Below are positions 44,646 through 54,022 of a DNA stretch of 62,935 nt, one piece after another. A program made the translations under genes and the position numbers. Location: assembly GCA_027365345.1 (NCBI GenBank), contig DAHXNO010000195.1:1-62935 (forward strand), in the 5' to 3' direction. Source of the stretch: Granulicella sp. Its GTDB lineage: Bacteria > Acidobacteriota > Terriglobia > Terriglobales > Acidobacteriaceae. Under the pieces are notes generated by a model. It ran no database searches and was not told the origin of the DNA. It was given only the letters and a program-made list of their open reading frames with translations. The first letter of the stretch is position 1; each line of letters starts with the position of its first letter.

Positions 44646-45770
44646 TTGAACCAGCCAGACGCGTTGATAGTGGAAGAGGCAGGCCGGATCCACGCCTTCA
44701 CGCTGCAGATGACCGGACTCGATGTCCATCGAGAGCCGGGGCGGCAACTGGCGTCCTTGCTGGTTGAGATCTTTGGGTTAGAGTCGGTCGCGATCTTGGA
44801 TGCCGATCTGGACAAGGTGTATGCGCTGGGTGAATGGGGGCCGGAGATGGACGATGCGCTCCGCAGTACGTATTTCTTTAGCAGCGCCAGCGACGAGCCG
44901 GAGATCGGTTTGGCGCGCCGGGCGCTGCGGATGGGAGAGTTGGCGATTGGATCGATGATGCTTCGTGGAGAAGTGAGCCCGGCGGCTTGCGACTCGATTG
45001 CGAGCCTGATTGCGATGACCTTTGACCGCTATCACTCGTTGGCCAATGTGAGCCGGACGGAGAGCGCACAGCGGGCGGAGCAGTTGCGCACCACGGTACT
45101 GGATAGCTTGGCGCATGCGTACAAGACGCCGTTGACGGCGATTCGCGCGGCCACCAGCGGCCTGCAAGCGATGGGTGGCTTGAGCCCAGGGCAGGACGAA
45201 CTGGTGCAACTGATCGACGAACAGACCCAATGGCTCAGCGAGCTCACGACGCGGCTGCTGAAGACAGCCAGGATTGAGTCCAGGGACGTTGCGCTGCACA
45301 AGGAGACGGTTGCGGTGGGGCGGCTGGTGGATGGGGCGCTTGCCCAGTTGGCCGACCGGTTGGCCGGCTTTGACGTGGATGTGCTGCTGGAACGTGAAGG
45401 GATGACGCTTTGCTGCGACCGGGAGTTGATGGAGTCCTTGCTGATACAGTATGTGGACAATGCGGGAAAATTTGCTGCGCCGAACTCCAGGATTACGATT
45501 GAAGTGACGGAAGGGCCGCAGCAGGTGGTTTTTTCCGTGCATAACTTTGGGCCTGGCATTGCGCCGGAGGATCAGGAGCGAGTCTTCGACCGCTACTTCC
45601 GCTGCGAAGCCTCCGCACAGAAGATACCGGGTACAGGCGTGGGGCTTTCGGTGGCCATGCAGGTGGCGAGGGCGCACGGTGGCGACGTGTGGCTGGCCAG
45701 CCATCCGGAGAACGGAACGACATTCTTTGCATCCTTGCCAAAGGAGGGCTCCCTGGCAAAGGGAGCGTAG
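44646..45770 (+). CDS. Soluble sensor histidine kinase (KdpD C-terminal-like)
   Basis: A 374-aa kinase with no TM helix. The N-terminal about 150 residues resemble a GAF-type sensor. The dimerisation helix has LDSLAHAYKTPLTAI (phospho-His, H-box with Lys-Thr-Pro), followed by the ATP-binding domain: N-box YVDNAGKF, G1 NFGPGI, F-box VFDRYF, G2 GTGVGL. The layout matches the C-terminal half of KdpD without its USP and membrane parts. The start is a TTG; ATG 44709 is an alternative. It ends 5 bp before the response regulator gene. Confidence 0.87.
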   Translation: MNQPDALIVEEAGRIHAFTLQMTGLDVHREPGRQLASLLVEIFGLESVAILDADLDKVYALGEWGPEMDDALRSTYFFSSASDEPEIGLARRALRMGELAIGSMMLRGEVSPAACDSIASLIAMTFDRYHSLANVSRTESAQRAEQLRTTVLDSLAHAYKTPLTAIRAATSGLQAMGGLSPGQDELVQLIDEQTQWLSELTTRLLKTARIESRDVALHKETVAVGRLVDGALAQLADRLAGFDVDVLLEREGMTLCCDRELMESLLIQYVDNAGKFAAPNSRITIEVTEGPQQVVFSVHNFGPGIAPEDQERVFDRYFRCEASAQKIPGTGVGLSVAMQVARAHGGDVWLASHPENGTTFFASLPKEGSLAKGA

Positions 45771-45775
45771 AGACT

Positions 45776-46672
45776 ATGGGAACAGGGATAGGAACGGGCA
45801 TTCGAGTGCTTGTGGTAGATGACGAGATGGCCATTCGGCGGGCGCTGCGCGTCCCCTTGACCGAACTCGGCTTTGAGGTGACCGAGGCGACGCGCGGAGA
45901 GGAGGCGCTGCGCCTGGTTCGCGCGTCGCCGGCGGACGTCGTGTTGCTGGACCTGCAGATGCCCGGCATGGGTGGGATGAATACCTTGGTGAAGCTAAAG
46001 AAGCTTGCTCCGCGGCTGCCGGTGCTGATCCTGACCGTGCAGGATTGCGAGGATCTGAAGGTGGAGGCGCTGGAGGCCGGGGCGGATGATTACATTACCA
46101 AGCCCTTCAGCATCCGCGAGTGTGTGGCGAGGTTACGCGCAGCGGTGCGCAGGGCCAGAACGCCGAAGTGCCCGGAGGATGCGCCGATGGAGATAGGCGA
46201 GATCCGGCTGGACCCGGTGCGGCGCCTGGTCACGTTCTCCGGAGCGGCGGTACACCTGACTCGGAAGGAGTATCTGATCCTGCACTACCTGATGCGGCAT
46301 GCGGGAAGAGCCGTCACCTATGGCAAGCTCCTGACCGAGGTGTGGGGGCACGAGTATCGTAACGAGGCGGGCTATCTACGGACTTTTATGCGGCAACTGC
46401 GCAAGAAGATTGAGCCCGATCCGGCGCGGCCGAAGTATCTGCTGACCGACGCCTATGTGGGCTACCGGTTTGCAGATCTTCAGGATGCCTGGGATGATGA
46501 CCTGCAAAAGGGATGTGGCGGGGCTGCGGCTGTGGGCAGTGAACGGCTGCGAGGTCCGCTGGCGATGCTGATGGGAGGCCGGCTGGCGGGGCAGGAAGAT
46601 GGCGGATGGAGTGACGGCGAAGCGGACGACGATGTCGCCGGTAATGGCCTGACGTGGTTTCCATTGGCCTAG
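45776..46672 (+). CDS. OmpR/KdpE-type response regulator with C-terminal extension
   Basis: A 298-aa regulator. The receiver domain shows VVDDE (acidic pocket), LLDLQMPG (phospho-Asp near residue 62), and DDYITKPFS (Lys). The winged-helix DNA-binding domain shows LTRKEYLILHYLMRHAGRAV, the recognition region EAGYLRTFMRQLRKKIE, and the final wing DAYVGYRF at about 225-232. A further 65 residues follow, Gly/Asp-rich and unlike standard OmpR members. GGGAG lies 10 bp before ATG 45776. Paired with the kinase; the likely target is the divergent APC-porin unit or a K+ system elsewhere. Confidence 0.88.
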   Translation: MGTGIGTGIRVLVVDDEMAIRRALRVPLTELGFEVTEATRGEEALRLVRASPADVVLLDLQMPGMGGMNTLVKLKKLAPRLPVLILTVQDCEDLKVEALEAGADDYITKPFSIRECVARLRAAVRRARTPKCPEDAPMEIGEIRLDPVRRLVTFSGAAVHLTRKEYLILHYLMRHAGRAVTYGKLLTEVWGHEYRNEAGYLRTFMRQLRKKIEPDPARPKYLLTDAYVGYRFADLQDAWDDDLQKGCGGAAAVGSERLRGPLAMLMGGRLAGQEDGGWSDGEADDDVAGNGLTWFPLA

Positions 46673-46828
46673 GGAAGGGCGCTTCCGTGCGGGAGAGGCT
46701 GAAGCTGCGAAGGGCTGGTGGAAGAGAATGGAGGCTTTGAGGCTTCTTTCCCGGCGCCTTTCACCGCTTCCCTGGGCGGTCGCTGGCATGGGGTTGGCGT
46801 GGGTTCTCGATCGTCTCCGGGCGAAAGT

Positions 46829-48034
46829 TTATTCGGTCGGCTTGGCCTGGACGTACTTTTGGGAGAGGATTCGTTGGCACATGGCCAGCGCCTGGTTTGC
46901 CTGGCTGGTGCGGCCAAGCATCTTGTAAGCCTTGCCGAGTAGAAAAAAGGCCTTGTAAGCCTTGGGATTCAATTCGGTGATCTGCTGCAGGGGCTGCAAC
47001 GCCTGGCTGGGCTGATTCAGGGTGAGGTAGCACTGACCCATCTCGAAGTAGGCGTTCTGGTAAGAAGGGTTTGCCGCTACGGCGGCCTTGAGATAAGGAA
47101 TGGCCTGCGCAGGCTGATTGGCCTCGCGCAGGATCCTGCCCAGCATGTAATTTGAAATGGGATCGGTGGGATTCTGGCGGAGTTCCTGTTTGAATTCGTC
47201 CTCAGCGCGTGCGACGTTGTGCTCCCGGAAGTTGATGAGGCCAAGGCTGGAGTGGACCGCCGGGAAGTTGGGTTGAATGGCCAGGACAGCTTGAAACTCC
47301 TTCGCAGCCTTATCCTCCTGGTACGCGATGTCGTAGGCCATGCCGAGCATGAAGTGGGCCTCAGCAGAGTTGGGATCTACGGCCATGATGCGATTGAAGA
47401 CCTGGGTCACTCCAGCGTAGTTCTTGACTCTCCAATAGGCTTGGCCAAGGATGTCGAGCGTGGGAAGATCGCTGGGCTGGGCGAGGCTGGCTCGATCCAG
47501 GTAAACGGCCGCTTGAGAGAACTGGTTGAGGGCGAAGAGGTCCAGGCCGGTGAGGTCCAGCGACTGAAAGGTCGGGGTCTGTGCGGCGAAGGACTCCAGC
47601 AGCGGGAGCGCCTCTTGGTAGCGGTGAGCGCGGAAGTAGGCGACGCCAAGATTTCTGCGGGTGATTGGATCGTCTTTGCGGAGTGCGAGGGCGCGCTGAT
47701 AGAGCGCGATGGCTTCATTGTCCCGGCCCTGCCGGGCCAGGGAGATCGCCAGGTTGTTCAGCAGTTCGACCGACTTGGGATCCAGCGCGAGAGCCTGCCG
47801 GAAGGCCTTCTCCGCGGTGACATTGTCCCCTTGCTGAAGCGCTTCCGACCCCTGCGCGATCCACTGGTTGAACTGCTGGCGGAGGGTGGAGATGGATGCT
47901 GGGGTCTGCTGGGCGTGGGCAGGGGTGGTGAGGCCGGGAGCTGCGACGAGCGCAAGGGCGAGACAGGCCGATTTCGCAAAGGCTATGGCCCGTACTGGCT
48001 TCCTGGGATGCAGGCACTGCAAGCAAGATGGCAC
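46829..48034 (-). CDS. Exported TPR-repeat protein
   Basis: A 401-aa protein with signal peptide (AFAKSACLALALVAAPGLTTPAHAQ) and about nine tetratricopeptide repeats from residue 55 to the end, each with the A/G/P-type spacing (for example EKAFRQALALDPKS, NNLAISLARQGRDNEAIALYQRALAL, AHFMLGMAYDIAYQEDKAAKEFQAVLAIQPN). No enzymatic domain. TPR arrays act as protein-interaction scaffolds, here probably periplasmic. It is divergent from the TonB receptor with a shared upstream region. Confidence 0.85.
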   Translation of the reverse strand: MPSCLQCLHPRKPVRAIAFAKSACLALALVAAPGLTTPAHAQQTPASISTLRQQFNQWIAQGSEALQQGDNVTAEKAFRQALALDPKSVELLNNLAISLARQGRDNEAIALYQRALALRKDDPITRRNLGVAYFRAHRYQEALPLLESFAAQTPTFQSLDLTGLDLFALNQFSQAAVYLDRASLAQPSDLPTLDILGQAYWRVKNYAGVTQVFNRIMAVDPNSAEAHFMLGMAYDIAYQEDKAAKEFQAVLAIQPNFPAVHSSLGLINFREHNVARAEDEFKQELRQNPTDPISNYMLGRILREANQPAQAIPYLKAAVAANPSYQNAYFEMGQCYLTLNQPSQALQPLQQITELNPKAYKAFFLLGKAYKMLGRTSQANQALAMCQRILSQKYVQAKPTE

Positions 48035-48552
48035 GCTTACCGGAATACCACAGTCAGGCCACGGGGGCCAACCAGGCTCCGCAGGGTCCTTATTTAAAGC
48101 AATTGAATTTTGGTGAATCGTTTGAGCTCGGCGGCTGAGATCGGGTTGCGTGGCCGGGTCAGCCCGGCATCCGGGCCTGGACGTTCCCGGGCGCTGGCCT
48201 GGTTCGATGGGCGAGTCGTTTCGCTTTCCTGCTGCTCGCGCTCGCCATGCGGCGAGCGAAGGACGTTCCTATTGGGCTGGGAACGACCAAAATGATTTGA
48301 ATTTTGTCCAAATCAAGCTGAATTGAACTTTTTCTTGACAAGCGGTGGTAACTATGGCACGATTTTCTATCGCTGCAACTAGCTTTATCTCCAACGTTCG
48401 AACGGGTCATGGGTCCACGGGAGGGATGGGATGCATGGCCCGTCAGTTTTCGCTTCTGAACATTTGGAGCCGATGTAGTTGGTTTTGCGCCCGCGATCGA
48501 GGCAACATGAAGACCTCGAAGGGTAAAAGTCCATTGGGAGAGGTGATCGAGG
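48035..48552. promoter_or_regulatory. Upstream region shared by TPR and TonB-receptor genes
   Basis: A 518-bp gap. TTGACA at 48335-48340 is the best -35 for the receptor gene; a -10 is weak (CACGAT at 17-bp spacing). No coding sequence is supported here. Confidence 0.4.
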
Positions 48553-51500
48553 ATGCCAGTCAAAAAGTTTTACATCGCAGTTTTGATCCTGCTAGCGGCT
48601 TGCTTTACGGCCCCGCTGGTTGGCCAGGAACTCCAGGGAACCATCAACGGCACGATTACAGACAGCACGGGGGCTGTAGTACCCAACGCCCAGATCACCA
48701 TAACCCAGCAGGAAGGCAACATCGCCCCGCGCACGTACAAGGCGGACCAGCAGGGCTTCTACACTGCGACCAACCTGCCTGCGGGCGATTACACGGTGAC
48801 GGTCTCCTCGCCGGGGTTTGCGCGTTATCGGGCCACTCACGTAGTTCTGTTTGTCTCACAGACCCGCACGGTGAACGCCAAGCTCCCGGTGGGCAAGGTG
48901 CAGCAGATAGTAGATGTTCGAGAGAACGCGGAGGCGGTAGACACCACGACCAGTGCCTTGGAGGGTACGATCTCCGGCACTCAGGTACGCGAGTTGCAGT
49001 TGAACAATCGCAACTTTGAGCAGTTAGTGGCCTTGCAGCCGGGCGTGGTAAGCGCGTTGCCGGATGAGCCCGGCTTTGGCCTGAGCAATACCTCGGCTCT
49101 GGCGGTGAACGGCGCTCGCGATACAGCCAACAACTGGACCGTGGATGGCGCCGACGTCAACGACAGCGGTTCCAACGCCACGCTGCTGAACGTACCCAGC
49201 ATCGATGCGATTCAAGAGTTCACCATGGAGAGAAGCACCTATGACGCGGAGTTCTCCCGCAGCGGCGCCGGCCAGATTCTGTTGGAGACCAAGTCCGGCA
49301 CCAGCGCGTTCCATGGGGACGTCTACGAGTTTGATCGCAATACGGACTTCAACGCGAACAGCTACTTCAACAAGCAGACGAACCCGATCACGCCGCGGGC
49401 GATCGAGCACTACAACGATTACGGGTTCACCATTGGTGGACCGCTTTATGTGCCTCACAAGTTCAACGCCAACAAAGACAAGTATTTCTTCTTCTGGTCG
49501 GAGGAGTGGCGCAAGGTAAGCTCTCCGCAGACAGCTACGTTCAATGTGCCCACGGCGGCGCAACTGAACGGCGTGATGGCTGGAAACACCACAACGGATG
49601 AGAATCCAAGTCAGGCGACCAACAACTGCGTCACCTACAACGCCACCACGGGGAACAGCACGATCAATCCATCCTGTTATAGCCAGAATGCCAAGGTGTA
49701 TCTGACGAACATGTACGACAAGTTCACCTCCAACGTGGCGGGGAACCCGAATGAGTACACCGCTGCGTACACGCAGCTCAACAATACCCGCGAAGATCTG
49801 GTTCGCTTTGATGCTCAACTCTCGCAGAAGGTACATTTCTTTGCGCATGCCATCCAGGATGAGACGCCGGAGAACTTTCCGCTGGGTCTCTTTGAAGGCG
49901 GTGATTTTCCGGGCGTAGCCGGTTCCGCGGTCAACGCCCCGGGAGAGAACGTGGTGGGTAACCTGACCTGGACGATCTCTCCGCGCCTGGTGAATGAGGC
50001 GGAGTATGCCTACACGCAGGGGACCATCTCGTCCTCTTTCACGCCGGGTTCGATCACTTTGGATCCGTCGGTAACCCAGGCGCTTACCAACGAGACGGCG
50101 TTCACCGATCCGTATGGACGCATCCCGGGAATTGGCTTCGAGAGCCAGATTACCGGTTATGGCTACGGAAGCACGCCGTACTTTGAACGCAACCTGGACA
50201 ACACGCTGTTTGACAACTTCTCGATGATTGAGGGCCAGCATACCATCCGCTTTGGCGCCACGGCCTCCCAGATGCTGAAGACAGAGAATGCGTCCAGCGG
50301 CGCGGCGTTCTTCGAGTTCAACACCTGGCAGGACTTCCTGCTGGGCAATGACCTTTATTACACGCAGCAAAGCCGGGACACCATCCCCGATCTGCATTAC
50401 ACCAACTTTGAGGCGTACATTCAGGATGATTGGCAGATTACTCCGAAGCTGACCATCAACATGGGCATACGTTACAGCTTTTTCCCGTCTCCGGCGGATG
50501 TGCTTGATACGCTGGTGAACTTCGATCCAAGGTTCTTCACGACGTTGAACGAAGCGCAGATCAATCCTACAACGGGTAACATTGATACCCCGGGGCTGAC
50601 GGCGGCCAACTACGAGAACGGCCTGATCTATCCTACGGGCGCCGATTGCAGCCTGGCGCAGCAGGTGAACGCGTCGCAAGCTACCTGCTCGCCCTGGGGC
50701 AGCCATGTGGATCCGGATCCAAAGGATAACTTTGGCCCCCGCATTGGCTTTGCCTACAATCCGTTTGGAGATAGTAAGACTTCGATCCGCGGCGGATATG
50801 GCATCTTCTTTGACCGGATGCTGAACGGCATCTGGGAGCAGAATGGATTCCAGGAGTCGCCGGGTCTGCAGACAGACACCATCTACAACTCCAGCTTTGA
50901 TGATCCGACGGGCCCGAACAGTCCTCCGCTCTATCCGAACCGGATTACAGCCACCGGCACGCCGGTGATGAAGAACCCGAGCTACTGGGACTACAACCTG
51001 ACTGTGGAGCGCCAGCTTGCGAAGAGTCTGGTGGCTTCAGTTGGATACGTGGGAACGATGGGTCGGCACCTTCTGGGTGAGCGAGAGATTAACCAGCCTA
51101 CGCTGCAGTCCAGAGAATCCAGCCCGAATGCGTGGGTGACGGCGGTGATGCCTTACCGAGGCTATGCAGCCTTTGAAGACCGCATTCCTGGATATAACAG
51201 TAACTACAGCTCTCTCCAGGTCGCCTTGAATGCCAGAGACTTCCACGGATTGACTCTTGGGCTTGCCTACACGTGGAGCAAGACCATGACGAACCTCTCC
51301 AACGACCGCGGCCAGGAGACGTACGATACGTATGATCTGCATAAGGACTATGGCGCTTCGGAACTCAATCAGCCCCAGACCTTCATCTTGACCTACGTCT
51401 ACGACCTGCCCTTCATGAAGTTGCAGCATGGCGCCATGGGGCACCTTCTGGGCGGATGGGAGATCTCTGGAATCACAAACTTGATCTCTGGTATGTCACA

Positions 51501-51984
51501 GACCGTCACCCAGTACCTGGACAACTTTGATAGCAGCGATTGCGCCGTTATCAGTACGTATTACAGCCCGAATGAGCCCAATAATCCAGCCTGTCCGAAC
51601 ACCGGGCTGTATCCTGGCGGCCTGAATATGGATGCCAGCGATATTGCTCCGCGACCGGATCAGATAGGTCATGTGAAGCGAGCGAAGACGCAGTTGAACT
51701 GGTTCTCTGCGAACTCCTTCGCGGATGCCTGGGGACACTTTGGAGACACATCCAATGGTTCTTTCATTGGACCAGGCCAGGATCTTTGGGATATGGCGAT
51801 GATGAAGAACCTGCAACTGGGTAGCAGATTCAGGTTCCAGTTCCGGGCTGAGTTCTTCAACGTCTTCAATCACAACAGCTTCAATGCAGTTGGCACCGTG
51901 ACCGACTCCTACTTTAACTTTGGGCAAGCTATTTCTTCCCACGACCCGCGCGAGATTCAGCTCGGCGGCAAGATCTACTTCTGA
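48553..51984 (+). CDS. TonB-dependent receptor with carboxypeptidase-regulatory domain (Oar/CarbopepD type)
   Basis: A 1143-aa outer-membrane protein. Signal peptide at residues 1-25. The CarboxypepD_reg-like beta-sandwich (INGTITDSTGAVVPNAQITI, then NLPAGDYTVTVSSPGF) covers about 30-110. The plug domain contains ELQLNNRNFEQLVALQPGV and VDGADVNDSGSN, with IDAIQEFTMERSTYDAEFSRSGAGQI before the barrel. The long barrel ends in Phe (GGKIYF), as expected for BAM recognition. Acidobacteria carry many such receptors, often used for plant or bacterial polysaccharides; the substrate is unknown. It ends 130 bp before a strong terminator. Confidence 0.93.
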   Translation: MPVKKFYIAVLILLAACFTAPLVGQELQGTINGTITDSTGAVVPNAQITITQQEGNIAPRTYKADQQGFYTATNLPAGDYTVTVSSPGFARYRATHVVLFVSQTRTVNAKLPVGKVQQIVDVRENAEAVDTTTSALEGTISGTQVRELQLNNRNFEQLVALQPGVVSALPDEPGFGLSNTSALAVNGARDTANNWTVDGADVNDSGSNATLLNVPSIDAIQEFTMERSTYDAEFSRSGAGQILLETKSGTSAFHGDVYEFDRNTDFNANSYFNKQTNPITPRAIEHYNDYGFTIGGPLYVPHKFNANKDKYFFFWSEEWRKVSSPQTATFNVPTAAQLNGVMAGNTTTDENPSQATNNCVTYNATTGNSTINPSCYSQNAKVYLTNMYDKFTSNVAGNPNEYTAAYTQLNNTREDLVRFDAQLSQKVHFFAHAIQDETPENFPLGLFEGGDFPGVAGSAVNAPGENVVGNLTWTISPRLVNEAEYAYTQGTISSSFTPGSITLDPSVTQALTNETAFTDPYGRIPGIGFESQITGYGYGSTPYFERNLDNTLFDNFSMIEGQHTIRFGATASQMLKTENASSGAAFFEFNTWQDFLLGNDLYYTQQSRDTIPDLHYTNFEAYIQDDWQITPKLTINMGIRYSFFPSPADVLDTLVNFDPRFFTTLNEAQINPTTGNIDTPGLTAANYENGLIYPTGADCSLAQQVNASQATCSPWGSHVDPDPKDNFGPRIGFAYNPFGDSKTSIRGGYGIFFDRMLNGIWEQNGFQESPGLQTDTIYNSSFDDPTGPNSPPLYPNRITATGTPVMKNPSYWDYNLTVERQLAKSLVASVGYVGTMGRHLLGEREINQPTLQSRESSPNAWVTAVMPYRGYAAFEDRIPGYNSNYSSLQVALNARDFHGLTLGLAYTWSKTMTNLSNDRGQETYDTYDLHKDYGASELNQPQTFILTYVYDLPFMKLQHGAMGHLLGGWEISGITNLISGMSQTVTQYLDNFDSSDCAVISTYYSPNEPNNPACPNTGLYPGGLNMDASDIAPRPDQIGHVKRAKTQLNWFSANSFADAWGHFGDTSNGSFIGPGQDLWDMAMMKNLQLGSRFRFQFRAEFFNVFNHNSFNAVGTVTDSYFNFGQAISSHDPREIQLGGKIYF

Positions 51985-52113
51985 GGCAGTTTGCTGCGGA
52001 TTGGGTAGACCGAAGTGGGCGCTCGGGTTCTGCTGTGCGACGAGCGTTTGAAGATGTAAAACGATGTTGACCAGTGGGATGGCAAGAGACTCTTTCCATC
52101 TCAAACCTCCATT

Positions 52114-52149
52114 CCCAACGGGCCGAACCAGGCCCGTTGGGTTTTTTTT
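52114..52149 (+). terminator. Intrinsic terminator of the TonB-receptor gene
   Basis: Perfect 11-bp stem CCCAACGGGCC / GGCCCGTTGGG around GAACCA, followed by eight T residues. Confidence 0.93.
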
Positions 52150-52890
52150 GATGGGGCTGCATCTTCCGCCGTGCGAGTTGCTTCATCGATGAGTGCTGGG
52201 TGAACCACAGGCCGAATCAGGATTGTGCCGGTTATGCCGGTTACCTTGCTCTTTGACTCCGTGGCGGCGAAGGTTCTTTCCCAGGTTTGCAAGTCGCGGC
52301 GCGCGCGACGGTTCAGGACTTAATAGGCTCTTGGAACTGAACGTTTTGCACGATTGAAGCGCCGAGTTTGATTCTGAGATGGTCGCCCGCTATTCGCCGC
52401 TCGAAGTTCCGTAGACGATGTTAAGGGAGCAGTCACGGTCGGAGGGTCTGCATGCATGTCCGCTTGGGCCGCGGTGTTTGGATCCTGGGCCCAGTTCTTC
52501 AAGCAATCCCACATGGGCGCTGCGGCATCTTGTGCGAAGATGCTTGATCCGTCGGTCGCGGCAATTTAGCTGGGAAAGCGCATCTGCGGAGAAACTGAGG
52601 AAGCCGAAGTGAGCAGCGTAGCCTGGCCCGGTAGAAGCGTCATGCGTTTCAGCCATAGAACCCACGGCGCTGCGCGCTTCACCAGACAGGCTCTGATGAC
52701 GCCAGATCTGTGTTAGGTATATCGCGAGGTGCTTTGCATGAGGGGCCATCCTGGTTCCGGTGGAACTGTGGAAGAACTGTGAATGGAGGCTCAATACCAG
52801 CTTGCAGTCCGTCCACCTCGCCTTCCTCGTCCTGCTACTCGGAAGATCGTAAACAGACCTCTGAAATCTTCCCTTCGGCCTTCTTGCATC
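52150..52890. other. Gene-free stretch downstream of the TonB receptor
   Basis: About 740 bp with no supported gene. Short frames on both strands have no recognisable domains. It could hold decayed sequence, but no transposase or repeat is evident. Confidence 0.4.
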
Positions 52891-53847
52891 TCACCGGCCT
52901 TGCTCTTCCAGGAATCGCTCTGCCTCCAGAGCAGCCATGCAACCAGTTCCGGCCGCAGTGATCGCCTGGCGATAGCGGCGGTCCTGCACATCTCCGCAGG
53001 CGTAAACTCCCGGGATGCGATTCCCTCGAATCGAGACAAAGACGTTGTCGTGCGTCTTGATGTAACCGTCGGCGTCCAGGTCCAGTTCGCCCTGAAAGGC
53101 GCGCGCATTCGGCGTATGGCCGATAGCCAGGAACATAAAGCTCACCGGCAGCGTCGAGATCTCTCCAGTCTTTTTGTTGAACAGCCGGATGCCCTTGAGC
53201 TCTTTTTCTGCAACGCCCAGGCACTCTTCCACAACCGTGTTCTTCAGCATCTCGATCTTGGGATGAGCGATCGTTCGCTCCAGCATAATCCGCGAGGCGC
53301 GAAAGTTCTCGCTGCGATGGATCAGCGTCACCTTGGTCGCAAATCGAGTCAGAAACAGCGCCTCTTCCATAGCGCTGTCTCCGCCGCCAATCACGGCGAT
53401 CTCCTTGCCGCTGGCGAAGAATCCGTCGCACGTCGCGCAGGAGCTTACGCCAAAGCCGATCAGCGCCTGCTCCGAGGGCAGTCCCAGCCATCGCGCGGAG
53501 GCTCCCGACGCGATGATCAGCGTACGCGTTTGGATCACCTGCTGGCCAACATGCAGCTTGAATGGCGAGCTGCATAGATCCGCCTTGGTCAGATGGGCCA
53601 TGCGAAGTTCAGCGCCGAAGCGAACCGCCTGCTTCTTCATGTTCTCGATCAGCTCTGGGCCCTGCACACCCTCTGGCCAGCCGGGGAAGTTCTCCACCAG
53701 CGTGGTGATGGAGAGCTGACCGCCCGGTTCATGTCCCTCCAGAACCAAGGGCTTGAGGTTCGATCGTGCGGCGTAGATAGCTGCGGTCAGGCCGGCGCAT
53801 CCCGATCCCAGTATGACGGTGTCGCGAAGTTCATTCTCTCTGGACAT
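52891..53847 (-). CDS. trxB: Thioredoxin reductase
   Basis: A 318-aa FAD/NADPH enzyme reducing thioredoxin. The FAD dinucleotide motif is VILGSGCAGLTAAIYAAR (Cys where Pro is usual in GSGPAG). The active disulfide is CATC in SSCATCDGFF at about 137-140. The NADPH motif is AVIGGGDSAMEEALFL, and the second FAD contact is GVYACGDVQDRRYRQAITAAGTG. The length is standard. A flavin oxidoreductase variant remains possible, but the CATC plus ACGDV set is typical TrxB. Confidence 0.92.
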   Translation of the reverse strand: MSRENELRDTVILGSGCAGLTAAIYAARSNLKPLVLEGHEPGGQLSITTLVENFPGWPEGVQGPELIENMKKQAVRFGAELRMAHLTKADLCSSPFKLHVGQQVIQTRTLIIASGASARWLGLPSEQALIGFGVSSCATCDGFFASGKEIAVIGGGDSAMEEALFLTRFATKVTLIHRSENFRASRIMLERTIAHPKIEMLKNTVVEECLGVAEKELKGIRLFNKKTGEISTLPVSFMFLAIGHTPNARAFQGELDLDADGYIKTHDNVFVSIRGNRIPGVYACGDVQDRRYRQAITAAGTGCMAALEAERFLEEQGR

Positions 53848-53880
53848 GGTGATTCGATTCTAAAACTTCCCCATCGGTTT

Positions 53881-53909
53881 CAACCTCCGGCAGATGCTGC
53901 CGGAGGTTG
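53881..53909. terminator. Perfect 12-bp hairpin between trxB and the sugar transporter
   Basis: CAACCTCCGGCA pairs with TGCCGGAGGTTG around GATGC. It lies downstream of the minus-strand transporter gene and upstream of trxB. There is no U-run, so it may act as a Rho-aided terminator or mRNA-end stabiliser. Confidence 0.55.
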
Positions 53910-54022
53910 GCCAGACCCATAACGAATCGGCTGTTTCCTGATCTTCGCGCCCCGTTTCATCCTGGCTCTCTGCAAGCGGAACTCCATGCCCGCTCCCAGA
54001 GCCCATCCACGGCAAACCGGTT

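Noticed and set aside
49024-50706. 560-codon ORF antisense to the TonB receptor
   Set aside because: Its length results from codon bias opposite a 3.4-kb gene; Arg/Val-rich with no domain.
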